Below are positions 14,968-21,424 of a stretch of 21,424 bases of DNA, piece by piece. Under the pieces are notes generated by a model. That model worked only from the letters and a program-made list of their open reading frames with translations. It did no database searches and had not been told where the DNA came from. The DNA comes from a bacterium (GTDB lineage Bacteria > Elusimicrobiota > Elusimicrobia > UBA1565 > UBA9628). The translations under genes were made by a program, and so were the position numbers. Within the stretch, counting starts at the first letter, position 1, and every line of letters starts with the position of its first letter. The DNA lies in assembly GCA_021796015.1 (NCBI GenBank), contig JAJYOT010000031.1, forward strand, positions 1-21,424, given 5' to 3'.

Positions 14968-15458
14968 TGTCTGTTATCTTTAGAAAGAGAGTTCAAGGTT
15001 TTCTTGGTCGTTTGATTCATGCGTTGAACTCCGTTTGGAAGCGTGGTAAAAGTTCCATTTCCTCCGCGGATCATGGGCGGATTTTTTAAGACGGCATGGA
15101 AAGCGGTTTTGGGAGTTTGAATAGAAGAAATTTTTCCCTTGGTTAAGGAAGTCAAGGCCGGGGTGAGGGCCTGGGCGAGTGTTGAGGGATCATTTTGATT
15201 AATGAGGGCTGTGCCGCTGGAGCCTTGGGAAAAAGATTCAAGAGGAGTGAGAGATTTATCTTGAGTCTTGAATTGAGCGCAACTCGCTTCTCCGGGGACG
15301 GAACAAGGCTGAGTTTTTTGAACCACATCCCCCCACGCCTCATCATTAGGGATTAAAACAAGAGTTTTCCCCACGGCGGAATTTTGAGCTTCGGCGGAAG
15401 CAACAAACGCAAGTAAAGGCAACATCGCGGCGCTAAAGAAAGAGAAAGCTTTGCTCAC
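14964..15458 (-). CDS. Putative secreted protein of unknown function, coupled to hutU
   Basis: I do not recognise this family. From GTG 15458 the 164-residue protein has a good signal peptide: MSKAFSFFS, a hydrophobic core ([11 protein letters not shown]), and the cleavage site ASAEA followed by Q. The mature part begins [21 protein letters not shown]. It has one cysteine pair ([14 protein letters not shown]), then long Ser/Thr/Gln-rich stretches with little predicted hydrophobic core. Its stop overlaps the hutU start (GTGA). An in-frame TTG at 15500 would extend it by 14 residues, but that codon lies in the arm of an inverted repeat and would lengthen the signal peptide unusually; an ATG also occurs at the 12th codon. 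No Shine-Dalgarno sequence is convincing, so the start is uncertain. Confidence 0.6.
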   Translation of the reverse strand: MSKAFSFFSAAMLPLLAFVASAEAQNSAVGKTLVLIPNDEAWGDVVQKTQPCSVPGEASCAQFKTQDKSLTPLESFSQGSSGTALINQNDPSTLAQALTPALTSLTKGKISSIQTPKTAFHAVLKNPPMIRGGNGTFTTLPNGVQRMNQTTKKTLNSLSKDNRQ

Positions 15459-15492
15459 TTTCTTAGGGTATCCTTTGGCAAACTTAGCCGCA

Positions 15493-15542
15493 AGGGCCAA
15501 AAGGCCTAGATGTCATCTAGGCCCTAGATCCCGCTTGGCCCT
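15493..15542. repeat. Nested inverted repeat in the divergent hutU-unit/SEC-C promoter region
   Basis: The inner arms are GGCCTAGATG (15503-15512) and CATCTAGGCC (15514-15523), a perfect 10-bp match around one base. The outer arms are AGGGCCAA (15493-15500) and TTGGCCCT (15535-15542), a perfect 8-bp match. A third copy of CCTAGAT lies at 15523-15529. On the minus-strand transcript, if it starts near 15545, the whole element falls in the 5' leader. It may be an operator with three half-sites or an RNA switch. Confidence 0.75.
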
Positions 15543-15551
15543 AAAACTTAT

Positions 15552-15561
15552 TTTATATACT
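15552..15561. promoter_or_regulatory. Overlapping back-to-back -10 boxes
   Basis: On the plus strand TATACT (15556-15561) lies 6 bases before the SEC-C ATG, placing the transcript start at the ATG. On the minus strand TATAAA (15557-15552) could drive the secreted-protein/hutU unit with a leader of about 85-90 bases. The two boxes share two base pairs. Confidence 0.45.
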
Positions 15562-15567
15562 AAGAGT

Positions 15568-16011
15568 ATGTCCCTATTTAAACGAATACAAAATATTTTC
15601 TCCAGCAAGGAAAATGTCTCTTCCGCGACTTCCACGGAGGTTAAACAAGCGGAAGAAACCAAGGGTTCTTCCGCTCAGGACGAGGCTCCGGATATTCTTT
15701 CCGGGAAGGGAATTCCCGCCTTTTTTTACCGCAAATGGAAAGACCCCGCTTTCATCAAACAGATGCGGGCCTTAGCGACCCAGATGCAAAAAGAAGGGGT
15801 TGATCTTAAAAGTATGTCCGCGGTCAAGGCGTGGATTGAGAAAAACAAGGAAGCCATTGAATCGGGAAAAATCGGCGTTCAGCCCGACGCTTCCGCCAAA
15901 GCCGCTCCTTATATTAAGAGTTCTCCGGATGTTTCCAGAAATGATCCTTGTCCTTGCGGGTCCGGTAAAAAATACAAAAAGTGTTGCGCCCTTAAAGCGG
16001 CGAAGGCATGA
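15568..16011 (+). CDS. SEC-C motif-containing protein
   Basis: The 147-residue protein has a basic N-terminus ([14 protein letters not shown]), a polar Ser/Glu-rich linker, a helical middle ([31 protein letters not shown]), and a C-terminal SEC-C zinc motif. Its ligands are C128, C130, C139 and C140 in [19 protein letters not shown] tails occur on SecA and many small proteins and can bind SecB or ribosomes; function here is unknown. The ATG at 15568 is preferred over a longer frame because the upstream sequence is promoter and repeat. No Shine-Dalgarno sequence is present and TATACT is 6 bases upstream. The stop overlaps the next gene by four bases (ATGA). Confidence 0.85.
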   Translation: MSLFKRIQNIFSSKENVSSATSTEVKQAEETKGSSAQDEAPDILSGKGIPAFFYRKWKDPAFIKQMRALATQMQKEGVDLKSMSAVKAWIEKNKEAIESGKIGVQPDASAKAAPYIKSSPDVSRNDPCPCGSGKKYKKCCALKAAKA

Positions 16012-16868
16012 ATTTGGAGCCGCTGAAAGTCGGCCAATTTCGACTATTTCCCCTCAAGGACGGCTCTTTTCGCTTGGATGGGGGCGCGATGTTTGGAGTG
16101 ATTCCGAAAACTCTCTGGAACCGGGAAATCCCTGCCGATGAACTCAATAGAATTTCCTTGGCCTTGGGAGTTTTGCTGATTCAAACTCCTCGTGGACGAT
16201 GGATTCTGGTAGACACAGGACTGTCTTCTAAGTATGAGAATAATCCGAAGTTTAAAAAGCTTTACGCGGTCAATCGTTCAAGGACGTTAAGAGATGAATT
16301 TAATTCCCTGGGAATATCCCCCAAGGATATTTCCCTGGTCGTTAATACGCATCTTCATTTTGATCATGCCGGAGGAAATACCGAATTTTCAGAAGGCGGT
16401 ATTCCTGTCCCGGCTTTTTCCAACGCGCGGTATTTAATCCAAAAGGAAGAATGGGAGGATGCGTCGCATCCCCATGAGAGAAATCAAGCCAGCTATTTTA
16501 AGGAAAACTTCGAGCCCTTGGATTTGGCGCGGTTGGTTGATTTAGTTGAGGGAGAATACGAAATCGAGCCGGGGCTCAAGGTTCTTCGTTCTGGAGGACA
16601 TACCCGTGGCCATCAATGCGTTCGAATCGAGTCGGAGGGAGAAATTGCCGTGTTCCTCGGGGATTTGATTCCGACCTCCGCTCATCTTCCGCTTCCATGG
16701 GTTATGGGTTATGACTTGTACCCCATCGATACCTTGGAGATTAAACGGGAGATGCTTAAAAAAGCGGTGAACGAGAATTGGACATTGATTTTTCAACATG
16801 ATCTTCGTTTGCGAAACGCGAAATTAGATTTTCAAAATGGACGCTATGCGGCAAAAATTTCTAATTAG
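16008..16868 (+). CDS. MBL-fold metallo-hydrolase (lactonase/YtnP-like group)
   Basis: The 286-residue protein carries the metallo-beta-lactamase metal site: [10 protein letters not shown] with H115, H117, D119 and H120, then GGHTRGH (H198 or H202), GDLIPTSAH (D219) and a late H in IFQHDL. The N-terminal segment [19 protein letters not shown] is typical of the group that includes AHL-lactonase-like AiiA/AttM and YtnP proteins. It probably binds two metals and cleaves an ester or lactone in the cytoplasm; no signal peptide is seen. Calling it a quorum-quenching lactonase would go beyond the evidence. It is coupled by ATGA to the SEC-C gene, and its end overlaps the putative lipoprotein gene. 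Confidence 0.88.
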   Translation: MNLEPLKVGQFRLFPLKDGSFRLDGGAMFGVIPKTLWNREIPADELNRISLALGVLLIQTPRGRWILVDTGLSSKYENNPKFKKLYAVNRSRTLRDEFNSLGISPKDISLVVNTHLHFDHAGGNTEFSEGGIPVPAFSNARYLIQKEEWEDASHPHERNQASYFKENFEPLDLARLVDLVEGEYEIEPGLKVLRSGGHTRGHQCVRIESEGEIAVFLGDLIPTSAHLPLPWVMGYDLYPIDTLEIKREMLKKAVNENWTLIFQHDLRLRNAKLDFQNGRYAAKISN

Positions 16869-17361
16869 AACTGGGTGGTTTATCCTTGTAACGGAATTCG
16901 TTTGCTTATTTTCAGCTTGCGGAATTACACATTTTAAATCCCCTCCTTCCCAGAGCGCATTTTCCCCATTGCTGCCCGTGGCCTCATCCCCAACGATTCC
17001 ACCCAACGCCGACATCCTCATTCAATCCCAAGAACAGATTTCCTTTTTTGAGGTGGACGGGGCTTCTTATCTTAAAATTTATGTCGATCACCATTATGCA
17101 GGGCGCACCAATATCGCTCCTAAAAGCGCTCTTAAAGAATGGGGAGAGGTCTTGAATCCGGGGCGGCACCTTTTTCGTTTTGAGAAGTGGGATTTAAAAC
17201 CCTCCGGCAACTGGCGGACCTTAGCGCCTAAGTATCAGCCTCGCTCCCGCTGGATATCCATTGATTTGAGTTCTCAAACGATTATCTCCGTTAATTTTTC
17301 TAATCATGAGTTGAGACATTCCGTTTCCATCCAAATCCATCCCCTTCCAAAGACGAAATAA
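16837..17361 (+). CDS. Putative lipoprotein of unknown function
   Basis: I do not recognise the family. The 174-residue protein has a lipoprotein-like signal, FILVTEFVCLFSAC, with the likely lipidated Cys near residue 28, then a Pro/Ser-rich linker (PPSQSAFSPLLPVASSPTIPPNA) and a compact domain of about 110 residues. That domain has beta-rich segments such as YLKIYVDHHYAGRT, LNPGRHLFRFEKWD and RWISIDLSSQTIISVNFSN, which suggest a PEGA-like or immunoglobulin-like sandwich. ATG 16837 and ATG 16846 are both possible starts; the second is three codons shorter and has GGA just upstream. The gene overlaps the MBL gene end by 23-32 bases. It converges with the SprA-like gene, with 3 bases between the stops. 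Confidence 0.65.
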   Translation: MDAMRQKFLIRTGWFILVTEFVCLFSACGITHFKSPPSQSAFSPLLPVASSPTIPPNADILIQSQEQISFFEVDGASYLKIYVDHHYAGRTNIAPKSALKEWGEVLNPGRHLFRFEKWDLKPSGNWRTLAPKYQPRSRWISIDLSSQTIISVNFSNHELRHSVSIQIHPLPKTK

Positions 17362-17364
17362 CGG

Positions 17365-20300
17365 TTAGAACTGGAAGATCATTTGGGAACCCAGTTGAAA
17401 GGAGATATAGTTGTTGATCGCTAAGACGGGGTTTTGAAGCATGGAAAATGATCCGTTTAAGGTCAACCGCAAGTTTTTAGCGAGAGTATAATCCGCGACT
17501 GTCGTAACCGAGGTCGTGCGCGTGTCATTGGCTTGGATAACTGGAGATTGACTGTAAGCATAAGAAAGAGTATTGGTCCAGATCAGGCGGTTAACGAAAT
17601 AAAGGACCTTGTGAAGAAAAGGAAGTTTTAGCCCTCCCGGCATTTCTAGGTCGCCCCGGATAAGGATGCTGGGGGTGATGACGGTGGTGTTATTGGTTTG
17701 GATACCCGTTCCCATGGTCGTGACGTCATGGGTGTAGGTTGTTTGGGGAGTCCAGGTGAAACTTCCCCACCGGAAGCTGGTTTCAAGGGTTGCGTCTTGG
17801 TGGGCGGTTTTTTGGGTGTTGGCGTTGACCAAAAGATTATCCGAGGCCGAATTATTGTCGTCTATCGTCAAGGTCGTGTCGAAATAGTTGCGGATCAGGG
17901 TGCGGATATTGGTTTGAAACTCGGAATCGGTATTGATGGTTTGCCCCACGTTATTAGTTCTATGCGCTTGATAGCGAATATCTAATTGGGTATTACTCAT
18001 CCAGCTTTCGGTATAAAGAAGTTTTTCCAATTGTCCGATGGAGAGAACGATGTCCGGGAGCGTCGTTTCTACGGTTTCGGATTGGGTTCCAGTGATGTCA
18101 TTTTTCTGACGGCTCAAAACCCAGTTATTGGTAAAAGAGAAAGTTCTTAATGCCGACAAGCGTCCTTGAAGATTATAAGCCGACATCGGTTCCCAGCGTT
18201 GAGTGGAATTATAAGTGTCTCTTTCGGTTAAACTGGTCAGAGTTGCCCCGACATTTCCCGGATTAATCTCACTACGAATCCATAAAGCCCCAAGATCGTT
18301 AAAATTAGAGGCGACGTTATTCCAGACGTCTCCATCTTGCAGTTGATATCCGTTGATGATGGATAAAGTTCTTAAGAGCCTGTTTTTTGGAAATATCTGC
18401 CCGAAATTAATAGGGAGAGAAATTGAGCCATTGGACATACGGCTAATTGATTTCGTTTGGCCTGGCTGATAAACGACGGTGGATAAAACGACAGGCGTTC
18501 CACCCGCAGTCGGCGTGCTGGTGACGACAAAAGTAGAAATTGTCATATCCGCGTTTTCAATAGTGTTAATCGAGTAGTTGACGGAAGGCGTCAGCCAGGA
18601 CAATAAACGCCAGCTGGAGGCGAATCCAGCCGTTTGGTTGCGGCTCAACATATAATTTCCGTTGTTGACATTGTTTCCTCCCACGCCTTGGCTTTGTTGG
18701 TTGACGGTAGTCAGTTGATAATTGGGAGTAAACGAAGCGCCCTTCCAGGGGGTCATTGTGAGATTGAGCGCGCCGCCTTCGGTCGTGTCCACGGTGTTGG
18801 CGGCGTTTAAGCTCGCGTCTTCAGCGAGATTGGTCCCTTGCCCGTAGTTAATTTTATAGACCGAGTAAGTTCCGTTGGCGTTGATGTTTCTAGGCAAAAA
18901 GTCGCTTTGGCTGGGAACGGTGTACTGGAGCGTTCCCAGATAGGTATTGGTGTTGTCCGTTCTGTCCAAAGAGGCGTACTGAATATTATTTTGCGTATAG
19001 TTAATCCCAAGATGCGGGATATTGGGCAAATTAAGGTTAGCCTGGAAACTGCCGTTGGTGGTCGTGACCTTGCCCGTTTGAAGGATATTGATTAAGTTGG
19101 AAAGGTTTCCGGTCAGGGTTTCGTTGGGCGTGTCGGTGATTTGTTGAGAAACGTTAAATGTCATTGGGAGATAAGAAAGTCTTGTGATATTGAGAAACGC
19201 GCTATTTTGTTCGTTGGATTGGTTTGAAACTACCGTGACCGGCGTTTGGAAATTCTGACTGACCGATCGAGTTTGAAGACCAAAGCTGGCCCAACCGGGA
19301 ATAAGAAAATTAGCTTTGATGTCATCGGCATTTCCAATTCTTGAAATAGGATCGGCGAGATAAATTTCATCCAAGTAGACGATTCCACTGGTCGGAATAT
19401 TATCCGGCAAAGGGTTGGGGCCGAAATTAGTACGCCGAATGCCCGTGACGATCTCACCCACCTGTTGGAGGCTCGGAATTCCAGAACTGACTAAAACCGG
19501 CTGGTTGACCAAACCAGGCGGACCTGTGATGGAAACAGATTGCCAGTTGTAAGCAATTTGTTGGGAATTAGTCGCTTGGGTGACCGTGATTTCCGCCCAA
19601 CCGACGAAATTAATATTGACGTCTACTTCAAAGAAATTGGTGTTGTTCCCTACGCGCAAAAAGAAGGTGTTGTCGTTGCAGTCGGCGGCGGCGTCATTAC
19701 AATTTCCATTTGCATTTTGATCTTGCGCGTTTCCGTAGAGAAGAAAATTAAAGGTGCGGTGCTGGCTGATGTCGATTCCATTGGCGAAAATTTCCTCGGT
19801 TGTGACCACCGCGCTGGAATAAGGAACGACAAAATTGTTGATGGTCATGCTCGAAAAATCGAGTTCCAGGGATTGTTCTTGAACGTTTTGAGTGTTTGAT
19901 TGTTGCTGGAGATTTGAGACGCTTCCGTAAAGCTCATCAAAGACTTGTCCGGCAATTCCAGGTTCGTTATAAATGGGAACGTACTTGGGATCTTGAACAT
20001 TGTTGATAGGGGCGACAAAAAGGCTTTCGTTGGCGACCGGGGGCGAATTGATCGCGGGATCGGTCGCTTGTCCGGGAAGCCAGGTATTTCCCACGACCGC
20101 GATAGAGGCAAATTCAAGGACCCCTGAGGTTGCACAGGTGACTCCGTTGGCGGTGCTGCAGTTCGGGTTTTTTCTGACGGAAATACGGAGTTGCCGAATG
20201 GCGGTCCATAAACTTGTGGTGGCGCTTGAGATGTGAATGGGAATCTGGAAAGTTTGCCAACAGAGATTGCTGTTGTTGATGCATTCTTTTGAACCGGTTC

Positions 20301-21424
20301 CAAAGTTAATTCCCGTGTTGACCATGTCATGGTTGAGTCCATCGGTGATGCTGGGGAAAATGTTGTTAGTGGGATTGTTGGGATCGGGAATGTAGCCAAA
20401 ATCTCCTCCGGTGAAATCTTGGGAATAAATGAGCATCTGATCCTCGTTAAAATCTTCGCTGTCTAAAATTCCGTTGTTGGCGCCGTATCGGGTGGAAGGA
20501 AGTCCGGGCGGAGAATAAGACCAGCCGATGTCTTCTCCCGGGGCTAGGACTCCGGTGCAGTCTAAGTCCTCGGTTTTCGCGGCGTGGTAAATAATGCGTC
20601 CATCGGGACAGGTGATAGTCATTCCCCCGGTATTATCCATATCATCGCTGATGCGTCCTAAGTGAAAATCGATTTGATTTCCGGAATTGTCTCCCAGAAC
20701 AGTCACCTCAATCATGATATCGTGCGAGAAATCGTTGCCACCCAAGGAAAATGCGTAAGCGAGAGATTCTTCAGTTGAGGCAGGATTTGAAAAATTATAA
20801 TTCATATATAAAACTGGCTGAGTGTCTTGAGGGTTTGAGGGTGCGCTGGGATTAATTTGGAGAGTGCCTACATTTTCAGTAATCCAGCTAAATTGCGTGG
20901 GGTCGGTGGGTTGTCCGCCGGGGTTGGAAGCGATAAACCAGTCAAGGTTCAGTGTGTTGAGGGCCGTTTGTTGGGCGATTCCTTCCATGTTATCGACAAT
21001 CGCGTAGGGATTTAAATTCATGTCTTGTTTGCTTTGAGCGACCTCCGCCGATAGGGAAGTGATCTCGAAGTGTTTGCCGAGGTTGATATCGTGAAGATCC
21101 GCGTTGGCGTCATAAACAAGAAGACTTTGGCTCAGATCGGTGACGTTAGGGGTAATGGGAGATTTGGTTCCCGTTTGATAGAGAACCGTGGATCCAATTT
21201 TAAAATGCGGGTCAAAGTGATAAGAGGCCCGCGCTCCTAGTAGGGCCACGTCTCCGGCGGTGCTGCCGCCCGGGGCCTCGACGTCGTAGGTGATGTCGAT
21301 TTGGGAGTTTTGTCCGATGCGGCCCGGGTTGAAAAAGGTCACAAACCCCGCTTGATAGTCGATAAAGTAATCGACGTTCCTGGTATATTTGACATTGTCG
21401 ACGAGAATATTTTCGCTCATCGGG
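17365..21424 (-). CDS. sprA: SprA-like giant outer-membrane beta-barrel protein, 5' end missing
   Basis: At least 1,351 codons are open to the right edge. The first visible ATG (21420) is probably internal, because the codon before it is in frame and there is no signal peptide. Counting from that Met, VDYFIDYQAGFVTFF (16-30) and SQIDITYDVE (39-48) form the repeat of SprA N-terminal modules. NPYAIVDNMEG (137-147) with W161 and ASNP matches the SprA segment of the DDFEG type. NNGILDSEDFNED (315-327) matches the tED.NgnG loop. AIRQLRISVRK and LEFASIAVVGNTWLPG follow, as does an FFLRVGNNTNFFEVDV-type strand set. The C-terminal 600 residues are Asn/Thr-rich amphipathic strands ending in MIFQF, a beta-barrel C-terminus recognised by BAM. 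SprA is the type IX secretion translocon pore in Bacteroidota. No other secretion genes are in the window. Confidence 0.75.
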   Translation of the reverse strand, partial: PMSENILVDNVKYTRNVDYFIDYQAGFVTFFNPGRIGQNSQIDITYDVEAPGGSTAGDVALLGARASYHFDPHFKIGSTVLYQTGTKSPITPNVTDLSQSLLVYDANADLHDINLGKHFEITSLSAEVAQSKQDMNLNPYAIVDNMEGIAQQTALNTLNLDWFIASNPGGQPTDPTQFSWITENVGTLQINPSAPSNPQDTQPVLYMNYNFSNPASTEESLAYAFSLGGNDFSHDIMIEVTVLGDNSGNQIDFHLGRISDDMDNTGGMTITCPDGRIIYHAAKTEDLDCTGVLAPGEDIGWSYSPPGLPSTRYGANNGILDSEDFNEDQMLIYSQDFTGGDFGYIPDPNNPTNNIFPSITDGLNHDMVNTGINFGTGSKECINNSNLCWQTFQIPIHISSATTSLWTAIRQLRISVRKNPNCSTANGVTCATSGVLEFASIAVVGNTWLPGQATDPAINSPPVANESLFVAPINNVQDPKYVPIYNEPGIAGQVFDELYGSVSNLQQQSNTQNVQEQSLELDFSSMTINNFVVPYSSAVVTTEEIFANGIDISQHRTFNFLLYGNAQDQNANGNCNDAAADCNDNTFFLRVGNNTNFFEVDVNINFVGWAEITVTQATNSQQIAYNWQSVSITGPPGLVNQPVLVSSGIPSLQQVGEIVTGIRRTNFGPNPLPDNIPTSGIVYLDEIYLADPISRIGNADDIKANFLIPGWASFGLQTRSVSQNFQTPVTVVSNQSNEQNSAFLNITRLSYLPMTFNVSQQITDTPNETLTGNLSNLINILQTGKVTTTNGSFQANLNLPNIPHLGINYTQNNIQYASLDRTDNTNTYLGTLQYTVPSQSDFLPRNINANGTYSVYKINYGQGTNLAEDASLNAANTVDTTEGGALNLTMTPWKGASFTPNYQLTTVNQQSQGVGGNNVNNGNYMLSRNQTAGFASSWRLLSWLTPSVNYSINTIENADMTISTFVVTSTPTAGGTPVVLSTVVYQPGQTKSISRMSNGSISLPINFGQIFPKNRLLRTLSIINGYQLQDGDVWNNVASNFNDLGALWIRSEINPGNVGATLTSLTERDTYNSTQRWEPMSAYNLQGRLSALRTFSFTNNWVLSRQKNDITGTQSETVETTLPDIVLSIGQLEKLLYTESWMSNTQLDIRYQAHRTNNVGQTINTDSEFQTNIRTLIRNYFDTTLTIDDNNSASDNLLVNANTQKTAHQDATLETSFRWGSFTWTPQTTYTHDVTTMGTGIQTNNTTVITPSILIRGDLEMPGGLKLPFLHKVLYFVNRLIWTNTLSYAYSQSPVIQANDTRTTSVTTVADYTLAKNLRLTLNGSFSMLQNPVLAINNYISFQLGSQMIFQF

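Noticed and set aside
15503..15523. Inner inverted repeat as a transcription terminator
   Set aside because: It sits between divergent genes, not after a gene, and only four Ts follow on the minus strand. A regulatory role is more likely.
19845..20399. 184-codon open frame on the minus strand in another frame of the SprA-like gene
   Set aside because: It is Pro/Ser-rich with no domain pattern and overlaps the clearly coding SprA frame.
1..21424. CRISPR array, tRNA, rRNA, transposase or phage module
   Set aside because: No evenly spaced direct repeats, no cloverleaf or rRNA-like segments and no transposase or phage proteins were recognised; coding density leaves little room.

Overview
The window comes from a diderm (Gram-negative-type) bacterium. 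It encodes lipid A and LPS genes (lpxI, an LpxL/HtrB-type acyltransferase, an LptE-like lipoprotein), a very large outer-membrane beta-barrel protein, a class III-signal prepilin, TatA and a periplasmic cytochrome c with a SCO partner. The prepilin resembles those of Elusimicrobiota-like lineages, but nothing here fixes the phylum, so that is only a hint. Coding density is very high: many genes overlap by 4 bases, convergent genes are separated by 1-5 bases or overlap, and no gap reaches 300 bases. No rRNA, tRNA, CRISPR array, insertion sequence or phage gene was recognised.

Layout, left to right. (1) Positions 1-1733, minus strand: lpxI, coupled by a 4-base overlap to a Gfo/Idh/MocA sugar oxidoreductase that runs off the left edge. 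(2) 1890-2455, plus: a type IV pilin-like gene with an extended -10 promoter and a textbook intrinsic terminator. (3) 2466-4259, plus: a GT-C membrane glycosyltransferase with a TPR-like tail. (4) 7393-4261, minus: LptE-like lipoprotein, UDP-sugar 4-epimerase, rmlB and thymidine kinase, tightly packed. (5) 7432-10561, plus: a second GT-C glycosyltransferase, a single-domain response regulator and phosphoglycerate mutase. (6) 11468-10542, minus: lipid A-type acyltransferase. (7) 11498-11902, plus: PilZ protein. (8) 15458-11908, minus: an unknown secreted protein, hutU, SCO, monohaem cytochrome c and tatA. (9) 15568-17361, plus: SEC-C protein, MBL-fold hydrolase and a putative lipoprotein. (10) 21424-17365, minus: the C-terminal 1,350 or so residues of a SprA-like outer-membrane protein, cut at the right edge.

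The main theme is the cell envelope: lipid A synthesis and acylation, LPS export, nucleotide-sugar supply and lipid-linked glycosyl transfer. A second theme is periplasmic redox and copper chemistry (SCO plus cytochrome c) beside a Tat component. Two observations deserve most attention. One is the SprA-type protein, the family of the type IX secretion translocon. The other is that several first genes of transcription units have a -10-like hexamer only 4-13 bases before the start codon and no Shine-Dalgarno sequence, while other genes have good ones; this suggests leaderless mRNAs. A nested inverted repeat upstream of the secreted-protein/hutU unit is a third candidate for regulation.
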